DNA of 64,000 bases, taken from positions 29,411,667 to 29,475,666 of the forward strand of contig NC_088780.1 in assembly GCF_958450345.1 (NCBI RefSeq). The letters are read 5' to 3'. The notes beneath the pieces were generated by a model. The model was not told where the DNA came from. It saw nothing but the letters and a program-made list of their open reading frames with translations, and did no database searches. Below, piece after piece: positions 1 to 10,918 of this stretch. The position numbers and the translations under genes were made by a program. This stretch comes from Calliphora vicina. Taxonomy: Eukaryota > Arthropoda > Insecta > Diptera > Calliphoridae. Numbering within the stretch: the stretch's first letter is position 1; every line of letters starts with the position of its first letter.

Positions 1-149
1 GAATTGGTCGCCATATCTCGCTAACGGATGAGAATCCCACATTCAACTATTGTGCTATGAACTTCTCTGAACTTCACCTACTAACTCCATATGTTGACTC
101 AATTTGAGAAAAAAAGGCACTTGAACCCCTTGTTCTCTAAGCCCCTCAT

Positions 150-580
150 ATGACAATTTTATGTTTTTCTGTAAGGCATATTTTCGTAGAACATTCTGAT
201 ATAAAAAACATGTCCTATTTTTCGAATATGTCGCCTATAAGGCCTTCGGAATTTGACCTATTTTTAAAAATTTTTGCCACATGTTGTTCTAAAAGGCTGG
301 GATCAGAAATCGGAATGCAGCTTTGGAAACCTTAAAGTGTTCCCTATTTCTCCCTAAAGGAAATGCGGACCCTGTGAAAAATTTTAAAAATACCATTTTT
401 ACACTTTTTTGTTTAGAAGAACAAATTTAAAAAAATGTTGAAATGTTGAAATAAAAATACCAAAATATAAAAATCTTTGAAACCGGATGGGAAGCAAAAA
501 ATTTGAAGTTTTTAAAAATTGTACATGTCTAAGGTACCCTACTTTGAGCCGACATAGCGCTGCCCCTAAAGCATTATTAG
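150..580. repeat. Dispersed repeat family V, copy 1
   Basis: Bases 160-290 match 41424-41520 closely (shared words include GTTTTTCTGTAAGG and CCTATTTTTCGAATATG). Bases 520-560 match 41054-41090 in the opposite orientation (TAGGGTACCTT next to a GCGCTATG-type word), and a weaker third match lies near 58190-58250. One direct and one inverted block shared by two loci indicate a mobile element with internal inverted parts. No coding capacity is seen and no superfamily can be assigned. The first 149 bases hold nothing recognisable. Confidence 0.6.
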
Positions 581-1408
581 GGTCCATTTTAATAACTGAA
601 ACTCAAATATTCCTTGGCTGCACCTGAGTTTTATCCCCATCGGACCAGACGTTTAGAAATGCCTGATTTATTTCCAAAAAATGTTGATTCTACCCTACTG
701 TGTATTGATTGAATATTCTAATTCGTTTTATATAATTTTTCTCCATTTGTATTTCGGAAACATCATCCTCGCTTATGCTATTTAAATCCTCCACTAATAT
801 TTCTAAATTTGGAACAAGCCCTTCATCAAACAGAGATGTTATTTAAATTTATTAAAGTTTTATGAGCCATAATATGAGACAACCTGGCAAAAATATTTTT
901 TAATCTAGAAATGTCTAGAAATTAAAAACAGCTATTAACTTTTATTTATCAAAAAATGGTTAATTTGCAAAAATAGTTAACCAACTTTACTTAACGAAAG
1001 TTAAAAGAACAATTTTCCAAAAATTGCTATCCTTAAAAAATTTGTTTACAGGTCGTATGAGTAATATTTTCAAAACTTTAACTGTTTAAATATTAATAAT
1101 ACGCCATGTTTTTTAGGCAGTTGTCCAGTCAATTACACCAAGCAATAGCATATTTTCTGGATATGAATAATTCGATACCAGTTAAAGAAAACCACATTTA
1201 TTCATATTCGAATATTTTTTTTTTCATTTATGGGACTTAAATTTTCAAAGGACCTCAAGCTTATTGTTAGAGAGCCTACACGGCTTTGCTGACACACTAT
1301 TTGGGCAAAATATCCGTTTTGTTTAATATTTTTTAAATATGGAATCAAAATATACGAGGAGCCGCAGAACAAACGGTACTTTTTCGCATTTTTTTCACGC
1401 AGAGAAAA
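581..1408. repeat. AT-rich stretch with direct-repeat block A1
   Basis: Two blocks recur downstream in the same order and spacing: 1049-1108 (GTATGAGTAATATTTTCAAA) matches 2735-2795, and 1357-1400 (GAGGAGCCGCA followed by ACAAA) matches 3033-3067. The offsets are about 1.68 kb in both cases, so these are two copies of one repeat or a local duplication. Bases 581-880 hold nothing recognisable. No gene is seen. Confidence 0.5.
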
Positions 1409-1409
1409 A

Positions 1410-1600
1410 ATATAGTTGGGCATGGTTACTGTAACCATTTCAATATTGTTACAAGTTTTTTAAATATATTATAGTCACAGTAACCATTTACATGATTGTG
1501 GAAACCATAATATGGTTAACTTACGATTCACATGATTGTCTCAACCATATATATGGTTACAGTAAACATATATATGTTTGTGACAACCATTTATATGATG
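1410..1600. repeat. Cluster of short palindromes around ATGGTTACAGTAACCAT
   Basis: The words GGTTACTGTAACCAT, ATGGTTACAGTAA, CATGATTGT and AACCATATATATGGTT recur in alternating orientation at a spacing of roughly 30-45 bases. Each unit is nearly self-complementary, so the cluster can extrude as several small cruciforms. It looks like a degenerate tandem palindromic repeat, perhaps internal to a transposon whose other parts flank it. No gene is seen. Confidence 0.55.
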
Positions 1601-1684
1601 AAGGACTTATGATATTATGGTGCTCTCGGCTTAAGGCTTATCATAATCTGAGAACAACATATTATGATAAAATTATCTTCTATT

Positions 1685-1945
1685 TAGAAACAATCAAGTT
1701 AGCAAAAATTTTTCACAAGTAAATGGGTTCTAAAAAATTTATGCTTAACAAAACGTACTCTTTTATTTTTTTTAAAAAAACACTAGCATAAAACGACAAA
1801 AATAATATATTTAATTTCAATGTATAATTTGTTTATATATTAGATCAGGTTTAAAAACATTCATTCAAAGTATTATCGTTAAAAAAAACGAATGAAAAAT
1901 GTACTTTTTTAATTTTGTTTTGAACAAAACGTTCGTTTTTACTTT
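1685..1945 (+). repeat. Family T, left arm of an inverted pair
   Basis: This segment (AACAATCAAGTTAGCAAA through the ACGTTCG-containing run) matches the reverse complement of 3905-4725 once the 571-base insertion at 4020-4590 is removed. The pair brackets about 2 kb, so they may be long terminal repeats of one element or two oppositely inserted copies. Bases 1946-2690 between the blocks are AT-rich with no recognisable gene. Confidence 0.55.
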
Positions 1946-2689
1946 TTTTAACAATAAAATTAAAAAGTAATATTTTCTTTAAGTAAATTGTAGTCAAAGT
2001 GAGTAATATGCACAGAAAAATGAAATTCATAATTGGAATGAATTTTGTAATAAATATTATTAATCGAACTTGACTTTTTTTCCCAAACTATTTTCATTCA
2101 GAATAAGAACATATTCGTAAATATTATAAAATTGTACATGACGGAAATTTTTGCTTTTTTACGTAAATTGTATGCTATTTTATAATAAATTGCATTATAA
2201 TTGTATAATCTGATGAATTATTTCAAACATTTTTGCATAATAGCCATATATTGGCCAATATATGTACATATGTATTAAGACGAATTATAATCATCTGAAA
2301 CTTAAAAAATATTAATCATAATAAAACATCAATAAACATTAAAGTATTTCACCCTTTTAACAAAATATAGTGAATTTCGCGCATATTTTCACATTTTGTA
2401 GCTGAAAATCATAAAAAAATAAAAAATGTTCAAAGGAAAATTTCTAACATTTTTGAACAACATAAAAATAAAAATGAAATTGAAATAATATTTTTCAAGC
2501 CTTCTAGATTTTTTTTTTAAACATAAAATATGAACAAAATCATACTATTTAAGAAATTATTTATAAATGTTATGAATTGAATTCAATGAAATCAAATCAT
2601 AATATTTATGTTGAAACTTTTTTCTGTGTGCATATTTATGAAAGGTTGAGTAACAAATTTATATTCTACTTAAAATTTCTAAAACTAAC

Positions 2690-3222
2690 TTTTCTATCAA
2701 AAAACCTTTAAAATTTTACTCTGTTCATGAGTAATAGTTGACGTATGAGTAATATTTTCAAAACAGCAATTTTTCATATTAATCATACGCAGTGTTAAAT
2801 TGCTAAAGAAGTAGTGTCGTTAATAGAACATTTTAGCATTATTTAATATTTTATAAAATTAATGATAAATACTGGTATAATCCAACTGAAAGCTGACAGC
2901 AGTTGGATTTGTCACCGATTTAAATGATATTTATTAGACACAATTTTGACACCATACATTTACAAATATCATACTAGTTCACATTTTTGTAACTGAAATA
3001 TAATAAATTGTCTTTTAAAGAAATACAGTTGAGGAGCCGCAAAACAAAGGTTACTTTTTTGCTCATTTAAAATTTTTGGTAAATTTAGTTCTATTTATTT
3101 TCCTCTTTAAAAAAATGCATGAACCTGAAAATGGTAACAACTTTCTTACTTATCAATAGATACATGTAACTGCCAAATGTCACCACAATAAATGTTAAGG
3201 ATGGAAAATGAACCTTTTGTAA
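2690..3222 (+). repeat. Direct-repeat block A2 and family X segment
   Basis: Bases 2735-2795 and 3033-3067 repeat the blocks at 1049-1108 and 1357-1400. Bases 2885-3025 (AGCTGACAGCAGTTGG, then CACCATACATTTACAAAT) recur at 4748-4800 and again from 5165, where the second copy is split by family G. No coding sequence is seen. Confidence 0.5.
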
Positions 3223-3902
3223 AAACAGGTAAGGGGCTATATTCTACAGTGCCAAATATATACCCTTCACCAAATAATACTTAAAAATTTTTTTTTTAAA
3301 TATTTTTAGTTAAACAAAATTAAATTTTTCTTTTTTTTGCATTTTTTTTTAAAAATTTAAAATTTTTTTTTTAAATTTTTTAATTTTTAAAAATTTTTTT
3401 TTAATTTTTAAAAAAAAAATTTGGAAAAAACATATTTATGATAGAAAAATTTATTTGATGAAAACAAAATTCGATCTAAAATTTTTTTTCCCGTTTTTGA
3501 CACATTGTATGTCCAACTTTCTACAGCCCTATATACATCGTTGCAATGGACTTTGAAATATCTACCATTAGATATCCATATTGGGTATATTAATGACTTA
3601 GAAATCCAGATATAGGTCAAAAATAGGGCAACAATCGATGTTGTACCGGTTTTCCCTTATATCTCAGCTATTTGTAAGCCGATTTTGTCGATTTTAAATT
3701 GCAACCGAGCCGAAAGAATTCCAGATATATTGATGTATGAATCATGTACGTAAGTTATTTGAGGGCTACGAAATTTCAACATACAGACGGACATGGCTAT
3801 ATCGACTTTGATATCTATAATTCGCTATATATGATAAATGTAGAAATTAAAAACGGAATGACAAACTTATATATACCCTTGCCACTCATGGTGAAGGGTA
3901 TA
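3223..3902 (+). mobile_element. Family C (mini-me/Helentron-like) copy 1
   Basis: The copy runs from a decayed ACAGGTAAGGGGCTATATTC start to the diagnostic right end, GCCACTCATGGTGAAGGGTATA. Near the left it has TATACCCTTCACCA, the reverse complement of the right-end word. The interior has an expanded T/A homopolymer zone (3280-3430) and an ACAGACGGACATGGCTATAT block. Its subfamily signature is CCGAGCCGAAAGAATTCC. There is no ORF of substance. Mini-me elements with TA and GTCY microsatellites are known in Diptera; assignment to that group is inferred from architecture. Confidence 0.75.
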
Positions 3903-3904
3903 AT

Positions 3905-4725
3905 TTAGTAAAAAAAGTACGTTTTGTTAAAAATAAAATTAAACGATAATATTTTGAATGAATGTTTTTAATACTGATCTAATATATAAACAAATTTCAC
4001 ATTGGAATTAAATATAATTGGGGTATTCACACGGTAGTCATAAAGTTGTATGTCATAAAATAATAACACGAAAAAATATGACTGCTGTGAGCACCCCCCA
4101 TAAGTTAGTGTGCTATTTCAAATTTGAGTCAGCTGATAAAAGAAAAAAACAATTATAAACAATTACAAATATTTTTAATAAAAATGACAAAAATATATTA
4201 AAAACTTTCTTGCCACAAAATAAATTGTTTAAGTACATAAACATAAACAGCTGTTGTCGGTGACTAAGCCGGCAAATTTTTCTGATGGCGGTTATTTTAA
4301 ATACGTTTGGTGGCTGCCAGTCAGCTAAAGTATACAAACAACATTTTCTTACTTTTTTTATATGTCTCAATGCGGCTACTTCTAAATATTATCACCGGCT
4401 CGATGAAGAGTTTTTCCCTTTCGACTTAGATTTACACTGTTTAGTTATGACAAAACAATAAACACAGTATAAAAGGTCTTATTATTTTATGACTTTTTTC
4501 TTTGAAGCACAACAACAATTTTTTAAAATTATTGTAAAACTTTAGTACTTTATGACAATATGACTTGATAGGACACCGTGTGAATACCCCAAATATTTTT
4601 CTCGTTTTATACTAGTGTTGTATGTTTTATTAAGAATCAATTTTTTTAAAACCCATTTACCAAAATGTTTGCTAACTTGATTGTTTCTAGAAGATTTCAA
4701 ACCAAATATTATAAAAGTATCAAAT
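3905..4725 (-). repeat. Family T, right arm (inverted), split by a TIR element
   Basis: This is the reverse complement of 1685-1945, reading from ACGTTTTGTTAA to TTGATTGTTTCTAG. It is interrupted at 4020-4590 by a terminal-inverted-repeat insertion. The uninterrupted arm at 1685-1945 serves as the empty-site reference. Confidence 0.55.
4020..4590. mobile_element. 571-bp TIR element (MITE) inserted in family T
   Basis: The ends are GGGGTATTCACACGGT on the left and ACCGTGTGAATACCCC on the right, a perfect 16-base inverted pair. A GTC/GAC follows after one extra base on the left. The insertion lies inside a family T arm whose intact counterpart lacks it. The flanks (ATATAATT and AAATATTT) do not give a clean target duplication. 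GGGG-start TIRs occur in PIF/Harbinger and Merlin relatives, but the superfamily stays open. A minus-strand frame of 85 codons inside it shows no domain. Confidence 0.7.
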
Positions 4726-4747
4726 AACCTTTTATATCATTCAAAGC

Positions 4748-5250
4748 TGACAGGAGTTGGTTTTCTTCGATTTGAATGTTATTTATTAGAGTTTATTGTG
4801 TATGATAAATATAAACATGGGGGATTTCACATCGAGTGAACCAACTTTTGAAATCGATATGTTCCAATCGAGATGAAATTTGCGACAGTAATAGTAATTC
4901 AGACACAATTTTTCAACAAGATCGGCCAAGAACTCTCTGAGTTAGAGGGGATCAAAATTTTACATTTTGACCAAACAGGTGTTTTTTTCTCATCCATGTA
5001 TCTATTGGTCTTAGCAAAATGTGTTCCAAATAGTTTAGATAGCTATTTCTTGAATCTTTCGGAAAAAAAAATTAAATAAAAAATGTTGGACATTTTTTCC
5101 AAAATCAAAAACTTTTTTGACTTTTTTGTCAAAATGGGCCCGATTTCAAAAGTTGATTCACTTGACATGACACCATACATTTACAAATTTCATACTAGTT
5201 AGCATTTTTGTAACTGAAATATTATAAATGATCTTTTTAAGAAAAACACT
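4748..5250. mobile_element. Family X segment split by family G (4816-5171)
   Basis: Family G begins near GGGGGATTTCACAT (4818) and ends in GATTTCAAAAGTTGATTCAC (5142-5161), an imperfect inverted match to its own start. Sequence before 4800 and after 5165 is one family X copy continuous with that at 2885-3025. G carries the phrase GAACTCTCTGAGTTAGAGGG found in its other copies (about 8290-9026, 37493-37926, 42213-42562). It is non-coding and the superfamily is unknown. Confidence 0.6.
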
Positions 5251-6100
5251 TCACATTTTCCACATGTATTTTTCTTTACAAATAATTTCCGTAACAATAT
5301 ATTCTTTAATGTCAGTTCTATATTTTAAGATCGCATGCATGCATGCAACTTAAAATATGCCTTTGAGTCATACTCAAACTAAAACAATCGAAAAAAAAAC
5401 GCACACGAAAATATGATAAAAATAAAATAAACCTCGAATATGTGGTATGAAATAGAAAGCCAAATACATGTGCACTTGAGCACTCACACACAGACACTCA
5501 TACTCAGAGGAGCACTCATACTAACAAATGTAACGAAACGCTTACAAACACAGCCATACATACGTAGGAAGAAAATCTGAAAAATACTTTTGAAATCTAA
5601 AAGATTTTAAAAAATCAGATACATAAAATATTCAACTAAATACATTCCAATGTAATATTTTGATAAAAATTTTAAGAAAACAAAGTATATGCTTTCCAGA
5701 GTTTTTGATTAATCCATATTTAAAACAGTTTCGTTATGACAACGAATGAGAACAAATAATTCAGATATGATTTGCTTGTTCCAATCGTAATTTGTCTTTA
5801 TGCACCGACTTCCTATCCCAATCGAATCATTCTAAATCTGAAAAAGAATTGTAATTTAACCTTATTTTTCTTAGTAGCATTGCTACTTCTACTCTTGCAA
5901 TCGTAAATTCGTATAAATGTATGCTTGTTGCATAACTTTGTATTAGCTTTGAGAGTGAATGTTTGTTAGAAAAAAACAGAAAACCGTTATGCATACATAC
6001 ATATTTATGTACAACTGTATGACAGTATATACGCACACACATATACGTATGTATGTGTATAAACATTAAGCTGACTCACAGAAAAAAGTGAGTTTGTTAT
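5251..6100. other. Unrecognised AT-rich DNA with simple repeats
   Basis: No gene or known element is seen. The stretch contains GCATGCATGCATGC (about 5333-5347), CACACA/ACTCATACTC-rich sequence near 5470-5530, and alternating CATACATA/TATGTATG microsatellite (5990-6062). The simple-repeat texture is typical of intergenic or intronic fly DNA. Confidence 0.5.
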
Positions 6101-6300
6101 CCGCCTTAAAATATACTTTGGTTTGTTTTAGGATGACTCCCAAAATAGTTTGGGTCTGGTGATAACCCTTCGTGAGCTGCACCATTTTCCCAAAAAAGCT
6201 TCTTTTAATTTTCGATTTTACCATTTAAAAACGGTGGTTTATTTCCTTTAAATAAACTGGATAATTTTGTTTGGAAATAATAATAATAATATTTATAGAC
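6101..6300. repeat. Fragments shared with 48.06-48.13 kb and with 53.73-53.79 kb
   Basis: Bases 6115-6195 (TTGGTTTGTTTAGGAT-like, AAAATATTTTGAGTCT-like, CTTCGTGAGCTG) match 48058-48130, which lies beside a decayed non-LTR reverse transcriptase. Bases 6220-6278 (AAAAACGGTGGTTTATT, CCTTTAAATAAAC, GGATAATTTTG) match 53737-53790. The second match could be a remnant of a retroelement LTR because the 53.7-kb copy starts TGTTACG; this is tentative. Confidence 0.4.
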
Positions 6301-6500
6301 AGTGCCATCGGTGCCATTCATTCGAGTAGCCTTGATTGTTCTTAACGGACAACAATCTACTGATGGACATGTTTATACACATGATAAATGTAGCAGGCAG
6401 CCATTACAGACCGTTAAATTGGAATCGCTAATGCAAATTCGTAACAGTATTTTGTCTCAAAACAACATATATAATATCGGGTATCATTTCAAAGATCTCT
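6300..6500 (+). repeat. Family J, fragment
   Basis: The words GGACATGTTTATAC, GCCATTACAGACCGTTAAATT and GCAAATTCGTAACA align with the family J copies at 16100-16540 and 22795-23290. It is a short internal fragment with no coding content. Confidence 0.5.
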
Positions 6501-6607
6501 TCCAGCTGCATACAATTCTATATTTGGCTTGCCCAAGCTTCCATAATCTATACGATTTTTCAAGCATTTTTTTTTAAAATTGTTTATTATTTTTATTTAT
6601 TATTTTA

Positions 6608-7854
6608 CTAGCTTGACCCGGTGCGCTTCGCTACCCCTGTAGCGAAGTAAAATAAAAAAAATGTGAAAAGATTTTATAAGCAAATAAATGAATATAATTA
6701 ATACCGGAATTTCTTGTTTGTGATTAATTGCATAATATGCCGTTGAAGGTATAACAAATATCCTGTGATTTTAAAAAATCTTGAAGCCAGAAATTAAGAA
6801 GTGTTGCCACACCCCTTGTTCCCATCCGTCCCATTTTTGGATAAACTTCATGTACTGATAAGAAATTGATTTGTATAAAGTTTGAAGGCTGTCGCAATAA
6901 TAGTTCTGCAGATATTCGAAAATACTATATACTTTGCATGGGAAGTTCCACGCCCACTTATCCACTCCCGCCCATTTTCTGCTATTCTATGTAAAATGAT
7001 AAGAGAGCTATTCGGACAAAGTTGGAAGAATCTAGTAATTATAGATCTCAAGATATTAAGAAATAACTAATTACTTTGTATGGCAGGTGAAGCACCCCGA
7101 GTTCCGATCCTTCCCATTTTTTTAGTAACTTCTTGCACTGATAAGAAATTAACTCATATGAAGTTTGAAGCCTTTCACATTTACAGTTCTCCAGATATTC
7201 GAAAATAACTATTTACTTTCTATGGTAGCTGCCACGCCCACTAATTTAATACCGCCCATTTCCAGCCAAACCATGTAAAATGATAAGGGACTAAATTTCA
7301 AGACTTCCACAATTATAGTTCACCATATATTTGAAAATACCTATTTACTTTGTATGAGAGGTGTCACACCCTCTGTTCCGATCCGTCCCATTTTTAGTTA
7401 AACATCAAACAGTGATACAAAATTGATTCGTATAAAGTTTGAAGATAGTCACAATTTTAGTTCTCCAGATATTCTAAAATAACTATTTACTTTGTATGGG
7501 TGGTACACATTTTGCCCTCTTTTGTCCCTTTATGGTACAAGTTAATAAAAAATATTTAGTCTATTATTGCTTCCAAGTAAAGGAATATCTATGTTCCAAA
7601 TTTCAATCAAATCGGTGCAGCCGTTTACTCTTGATTGTTTAAGAACTAAACGTACCAATTTTACCGGTTTTCCCCCCTTTAAATCTCTTTCTGGTCCAAG
7701 TATTAAAAAAAGAGATGCATATTGACGCTTCCAATTAAGGATCTATTTATGTTTCAAATTTCAATAAAATTGATTCAGCCGTTTAGGCGTGATGCTCAAA
7801 CAAACCAACAAACTAACAAACAAACTTACAAAGACATTTATATATTTATATAGA
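6608..7854 (-). mobile_element. Non-autonomous Helitron
   Basis: Read on the minus strand the element begins TCTATATAAATATATAAATG (7854 downwards) and ends in CTAG (6611-6608). A perfect hairpin, CTTCGCTAC / GTAGCGAAG with a 4-base loop (6626-6647), stands 14 bases before the CTAG. The flanking host bases are A on the 5' side and T on the 3' side. A TC start, a CTRR end, a subterminal hairpin and insertion between A and T are the defining Helitron marks. The 1.25-kb interior has no Rep/helicase frame. It consists of repeated motifs (AGATATTCGAAAATA, CCACGCCCACT, TACTTTGTATGG) also found at 29.1-30.2 kb in the opposite orientation. Confidence 0.85.
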
Positions 7855-7859
7855 TTTTA

Positions 7860-8173
7860 TTATTTTTTTTTACTTTTTACCTCTAAATACTAAATTAGTC
7901 GCTCTAATATACATATGTATGTAATATAACCCATATCCCGGCAAACGCAATATTCTGAAAAGTATGCGTGTGTGTGATTTATAGTATATGCTTTAGGGTA
8001 GTCCATTTTTTGATACTCTTAAGGTCTAAAATTGTAATCCGTCATCTAAAAACAAAATGGTGACAATTTGAGCCAAATCTTATAAGGCTTAGATGATGTA
8101 ATATTATAAATAGCTATATTTCCCAAAAAAAATTTAAAGTTAAATGTTGAAAACAATTCAATTAAAAATAGTA
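7860..8173. other. Unrecognised AT-rich stretch
   Basis: No gene, RNA or repeat family is recognised between the Helitron and the outer family B copy. Confidence 0.4.
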
Positions 8174-8289
8174 TGAAAGTATAGTCGGTCACGTCCGATC
8201 CTACAATACACTACACTGAGTATATGACCAAAATTTCAATAATATTTTTTTCATAGGTGATTTTTCGAATTTACTCTTATATAGAAACT

Positions 8290-9026
8290 AGATCGAGTGA
8301 GTTAAAATCGATGTCTTCTGATCGGGATGGATAATTTTTTTCAACGAGATCGGTTAAGAACTCTCTGAGTTCGAGGGGGTAAAAATTTGACATTTTGGAC
8401 AAACATTTGTAATACCTACTGTTCTTAGCAAAATGTGTCCCGAATAGCTATTTTTTCAATATTTCGAAAAAAAAATTTAAAAAAAAATTAAAAATGTTTG
8501 ATATTTCTTTTCCAAAATCCAAATAGGATTTATATTAAAATAAATGTTTTATAACTATTATATATGTTGTTTATAAAAATGTTTGATATTTTTTTTCCAA
8601 AATCAAAAACTGTTTTGACGTGTTTTTTTGTAAAATGGACCCTTTTTGACCTTTTTGGATGCTTAGTGGGATTTATATTAAAATAAATGCTTTATAACTC
8701 AAGACATACAATTTATGACTTTTTTTGCAAAATTAAAAACTTTTTTGATTACATGTCCAGCTCGCATCCTACTAAGTGACCAAAAAATTTCTTCAAGTAA
8801 AAGACCTAAGCTTTCTTTTGAGAAAAAAAGTGCTCATTTTGTAAAAAAACGTCAAAAAAATTTTATTTTTGTTCGAACTATTGAACTCATAGAGTTCTTG
8901 TCCAAATCTTGTTGAAAAATTGTGTCTGAATTACAATCCAAAAGGACTAACCTTGGCGCAAATTTCATCCCGATCGGAAGACATTGATTTCAAAAGTTGG
9001 TTGGACATGAAATCCCCCATATATTT
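8290..9026. mobile_element. Family G, copy 2 (longest)
   Basis: The left end is ATCGAGTGAGTTAAAATCGA. The right end is TTTCAAAAGTTGGTTGGACA, then TGAAATCCCCCATA, the inverse of the 4816 copy's left end. The interior holds a duplicated AGGATTTATATTAAAATAAA-like segment (8526 and 8668) and CATCCTACTAAGTGACCAAA, shared with the 37.5- and 42.5-kb copies. The ends are inverted, so this is a DNA-transposon derivative. There is no transposase. Confidence 0.6.
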
Positions 9027-9391
9027 ATGTTGAATTTTATGTGAATACAAACATTTTCATCAGATTTTTGGAAGTGGGAATTATATGGGTGCGATAACAA
9101 ATTATGGACCGATCGTCTTCAAAATACGTTGAGTGATTTCCATCTATATGAAACATATAGCTTTTGAATTTTATGTGGATACTTGGATATTAACCGTTAA
9201 TCGATTAATTTTGGTCGGTTAACTGTTCGAATAATTCATAATTGGCTGTTTAAAAAAAAAACCTTTAATTTGTGTCGATTAACCCGATTAACCGAATTAT
9301 TTTTTTTTTGCGCTTCAAATACAAATGTTAAAGTAAAATTACAGTTTTTTTGGAACATCCAAAAAACATGTTTAGTGAGTATAACAAATGA

Positions 9392-10440
9392 GGCGGCGTG
9401 GTATAGTGGTTAAAGTGCTTGCCTACAAAACCAAGCACCCCAGGTTCCATTCCTGGCAGAGGACGAAAAATGTTCGAGTTTTTAAAATTAACCCCCCTCT
9501 AAACAATCCATCCAAGAAGATTTAGTTGGAACAACAACCGATTAACGAAACTGAAACAAGGCAAAAACAAGTAAGAAAGTATGGTCGGTCAAGCCCGACC
9601 ATATAATACCCTACACTTAGTAAAAGAGCAAAAACATTTTTCTTTTAAAATTTCAATTATTTATATTTTTGAGTGATTTTCGGAAGTGGACCTTATATGG
9701 GGGCTATGACCAATTATGGATCGATCACCATGAAATTAGGTGATTTGATTCTATATGAAAGTTTACTGTGTTGAATTTTGTGAGTATACCAACATTTTTA
9801 AGCGATTTATGCACGTTAAAGTGATTTTCGGAAGCGGGTCTATATGGGAGCTATGACTAATTACGGACCGATCGTAACTAAATTTGGTGACATGAATTTT
9901 GTATATATAAATCTTATTTGGAGCGCAATTTGTGGTGATACATTTATAAATTAAACATTTATGACCGATAAAGTCCAATTTCGGAAGGACATTTGTATGG
10001 GGGATAGGTGAAATAATGGACCGATTTCAGCCAGTTTCAATAGGCTTGGTCCTTGAGCCGAAAAAATAATATGTACCAAATTTGATCGAAATATCTTCAA
10101 AATTGCGACCTGTACTCTGCGCACAAGGTTTACATGGACAACCAGCCAGCCGACCAGACGGACATCGTTTAATCGACTCAGAAAGTGATTCTAAGTCGAT
10201 CGGTATACTTTAAGGTGGGTGTTAGACTAATATTTTTGGGCGTTACAAACATCTGCACAAACACATAATACCCTCCCCACTATGGTGGTGTAGGGTATAA
10301 TAACAATAGGCTGGGTCTTATGGCAACATCCTACATGTATCCTTGGACCCGCTACAGCAGACCAACCACCTACTTAGCAGGAACAACAACCGTTTAACGA
10401 AACTGATACAAAAGTAGCAACAGTCTGGTTCTAATGGCAA
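9392..10440 (+). mobile_element. tRNA-headed SINE, split by family B
   Basis: The head at 9392-9465 resembles a tRNA gene. Its A-box-like TGGTATAGTGG and B-box-like GGTTCCATTCC sit in a T-arm with a perfect CCAGG/CCTGG stem, but the acceptor strands do not pair, so it is not a functional tRNA. The body runs to 9566 (GGAACAACAACCGATTAACG), is broken by a B insertion (9567-10299) and resumes at 10300. GGAACAACAACCG and TCTGGTTCTAATGGCAACAT repeat there, giving a tandemly duplicated tail. Transcription by RNA polymerase III is the family expectation. Confidence 0.65.
9567..10299 (+). mobile_element. Family B (mini-me/Helentron-like), intact reference copy
   Basis: It starts ACAAGTAAGAAAGTATGGTC with a hairpin GGTCGG-loop-CCGACC, followed by TATAATACCCTACAC. 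It ends with CCCTCCCCACTATGGTGG and TGTAGGGTATA, so TACCCTACAC near the left pairs with GTGTAGGGTA at the right. The interior has repeated GATTTTCGGAAG and CTATGACCAATTATGGA phrases and a GACCAGACGGACATCG block. It has no ORF of note. It splits the SINE and serves as the empty-site reference for the other B copies. Confidence 0.85.
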
Positions 10441-10674
10441 CATCGTATATGAAGACGCACGATACTCCAATAACAAGGAGTGCAATCTTACATGGGAAAT
10501 ATGCGTATAAGATGGAGATGCTTTGTGGAAGCCAAATGTTCCCAAGAGGGGTAATGGAGAAACAAAAATATTTAGGAGGAGGATATGATAACAGACGAGA
10601 CTGGAGACACTACATAAACGAGTATTTTATCAGAACTTATCTAAATCTAAGAAATATCCAAAAAGAACTCCAAT

Positions 10675-10800
10675 GATATATACTTGGAAAAAGAACTGAG
10701 ATATTGGATATTCATTATCATGCCTTACTTTCGATTTCTCCAACATCTACAATAAGCGAGCGAGTTTTTTTCAAGACAAGTTTTATTAAAACTAAAGAAA
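10675..10800 (+). pseudogene. hAT transposase C-terminal remnant
   Basis: One frame from 10675 reads YLEKELRYW. After a frame change the next reads HALLSISPTSTISERVFFKT (to about 10780). The pattern of a small-residue stretch followed by SERVF (10755-10769) is the conserved C-terminal dimerisation region of hAT transposases, where ATS.PSERVFS is usual. No upstream catalytic region with its acidic residues can be followed in any frame. It belongs to the relic at 9183-13550 and is dead. Confidence 0.7.
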
Positions 10801-10918
10801 AATATTTGTTTTTTGGTTCAATTGTTATGTTTTTTTTTATTAACCCTTTCGGCCGCACATAAATTTAGCTGTAGCTACCAAGAGAATCACATATTTTTTT
10901 CATATAAAAATTAAGAGC

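Noticed and set aside
3280..3430. Poly-A tail of a retrotransposon
   Set aside because: The T/A runs lie inside family C and recur at the same internal place in other copies (32870, 46625, 61920), so they are an internal low-complexity zone.
9392..9465. Functional tRNA gene
   Set aside because: A- and B-box-like words and a T-arm are present, but the acceptor strands do not pair and the sequence runs on into a repeat body; a SINE head fits better.
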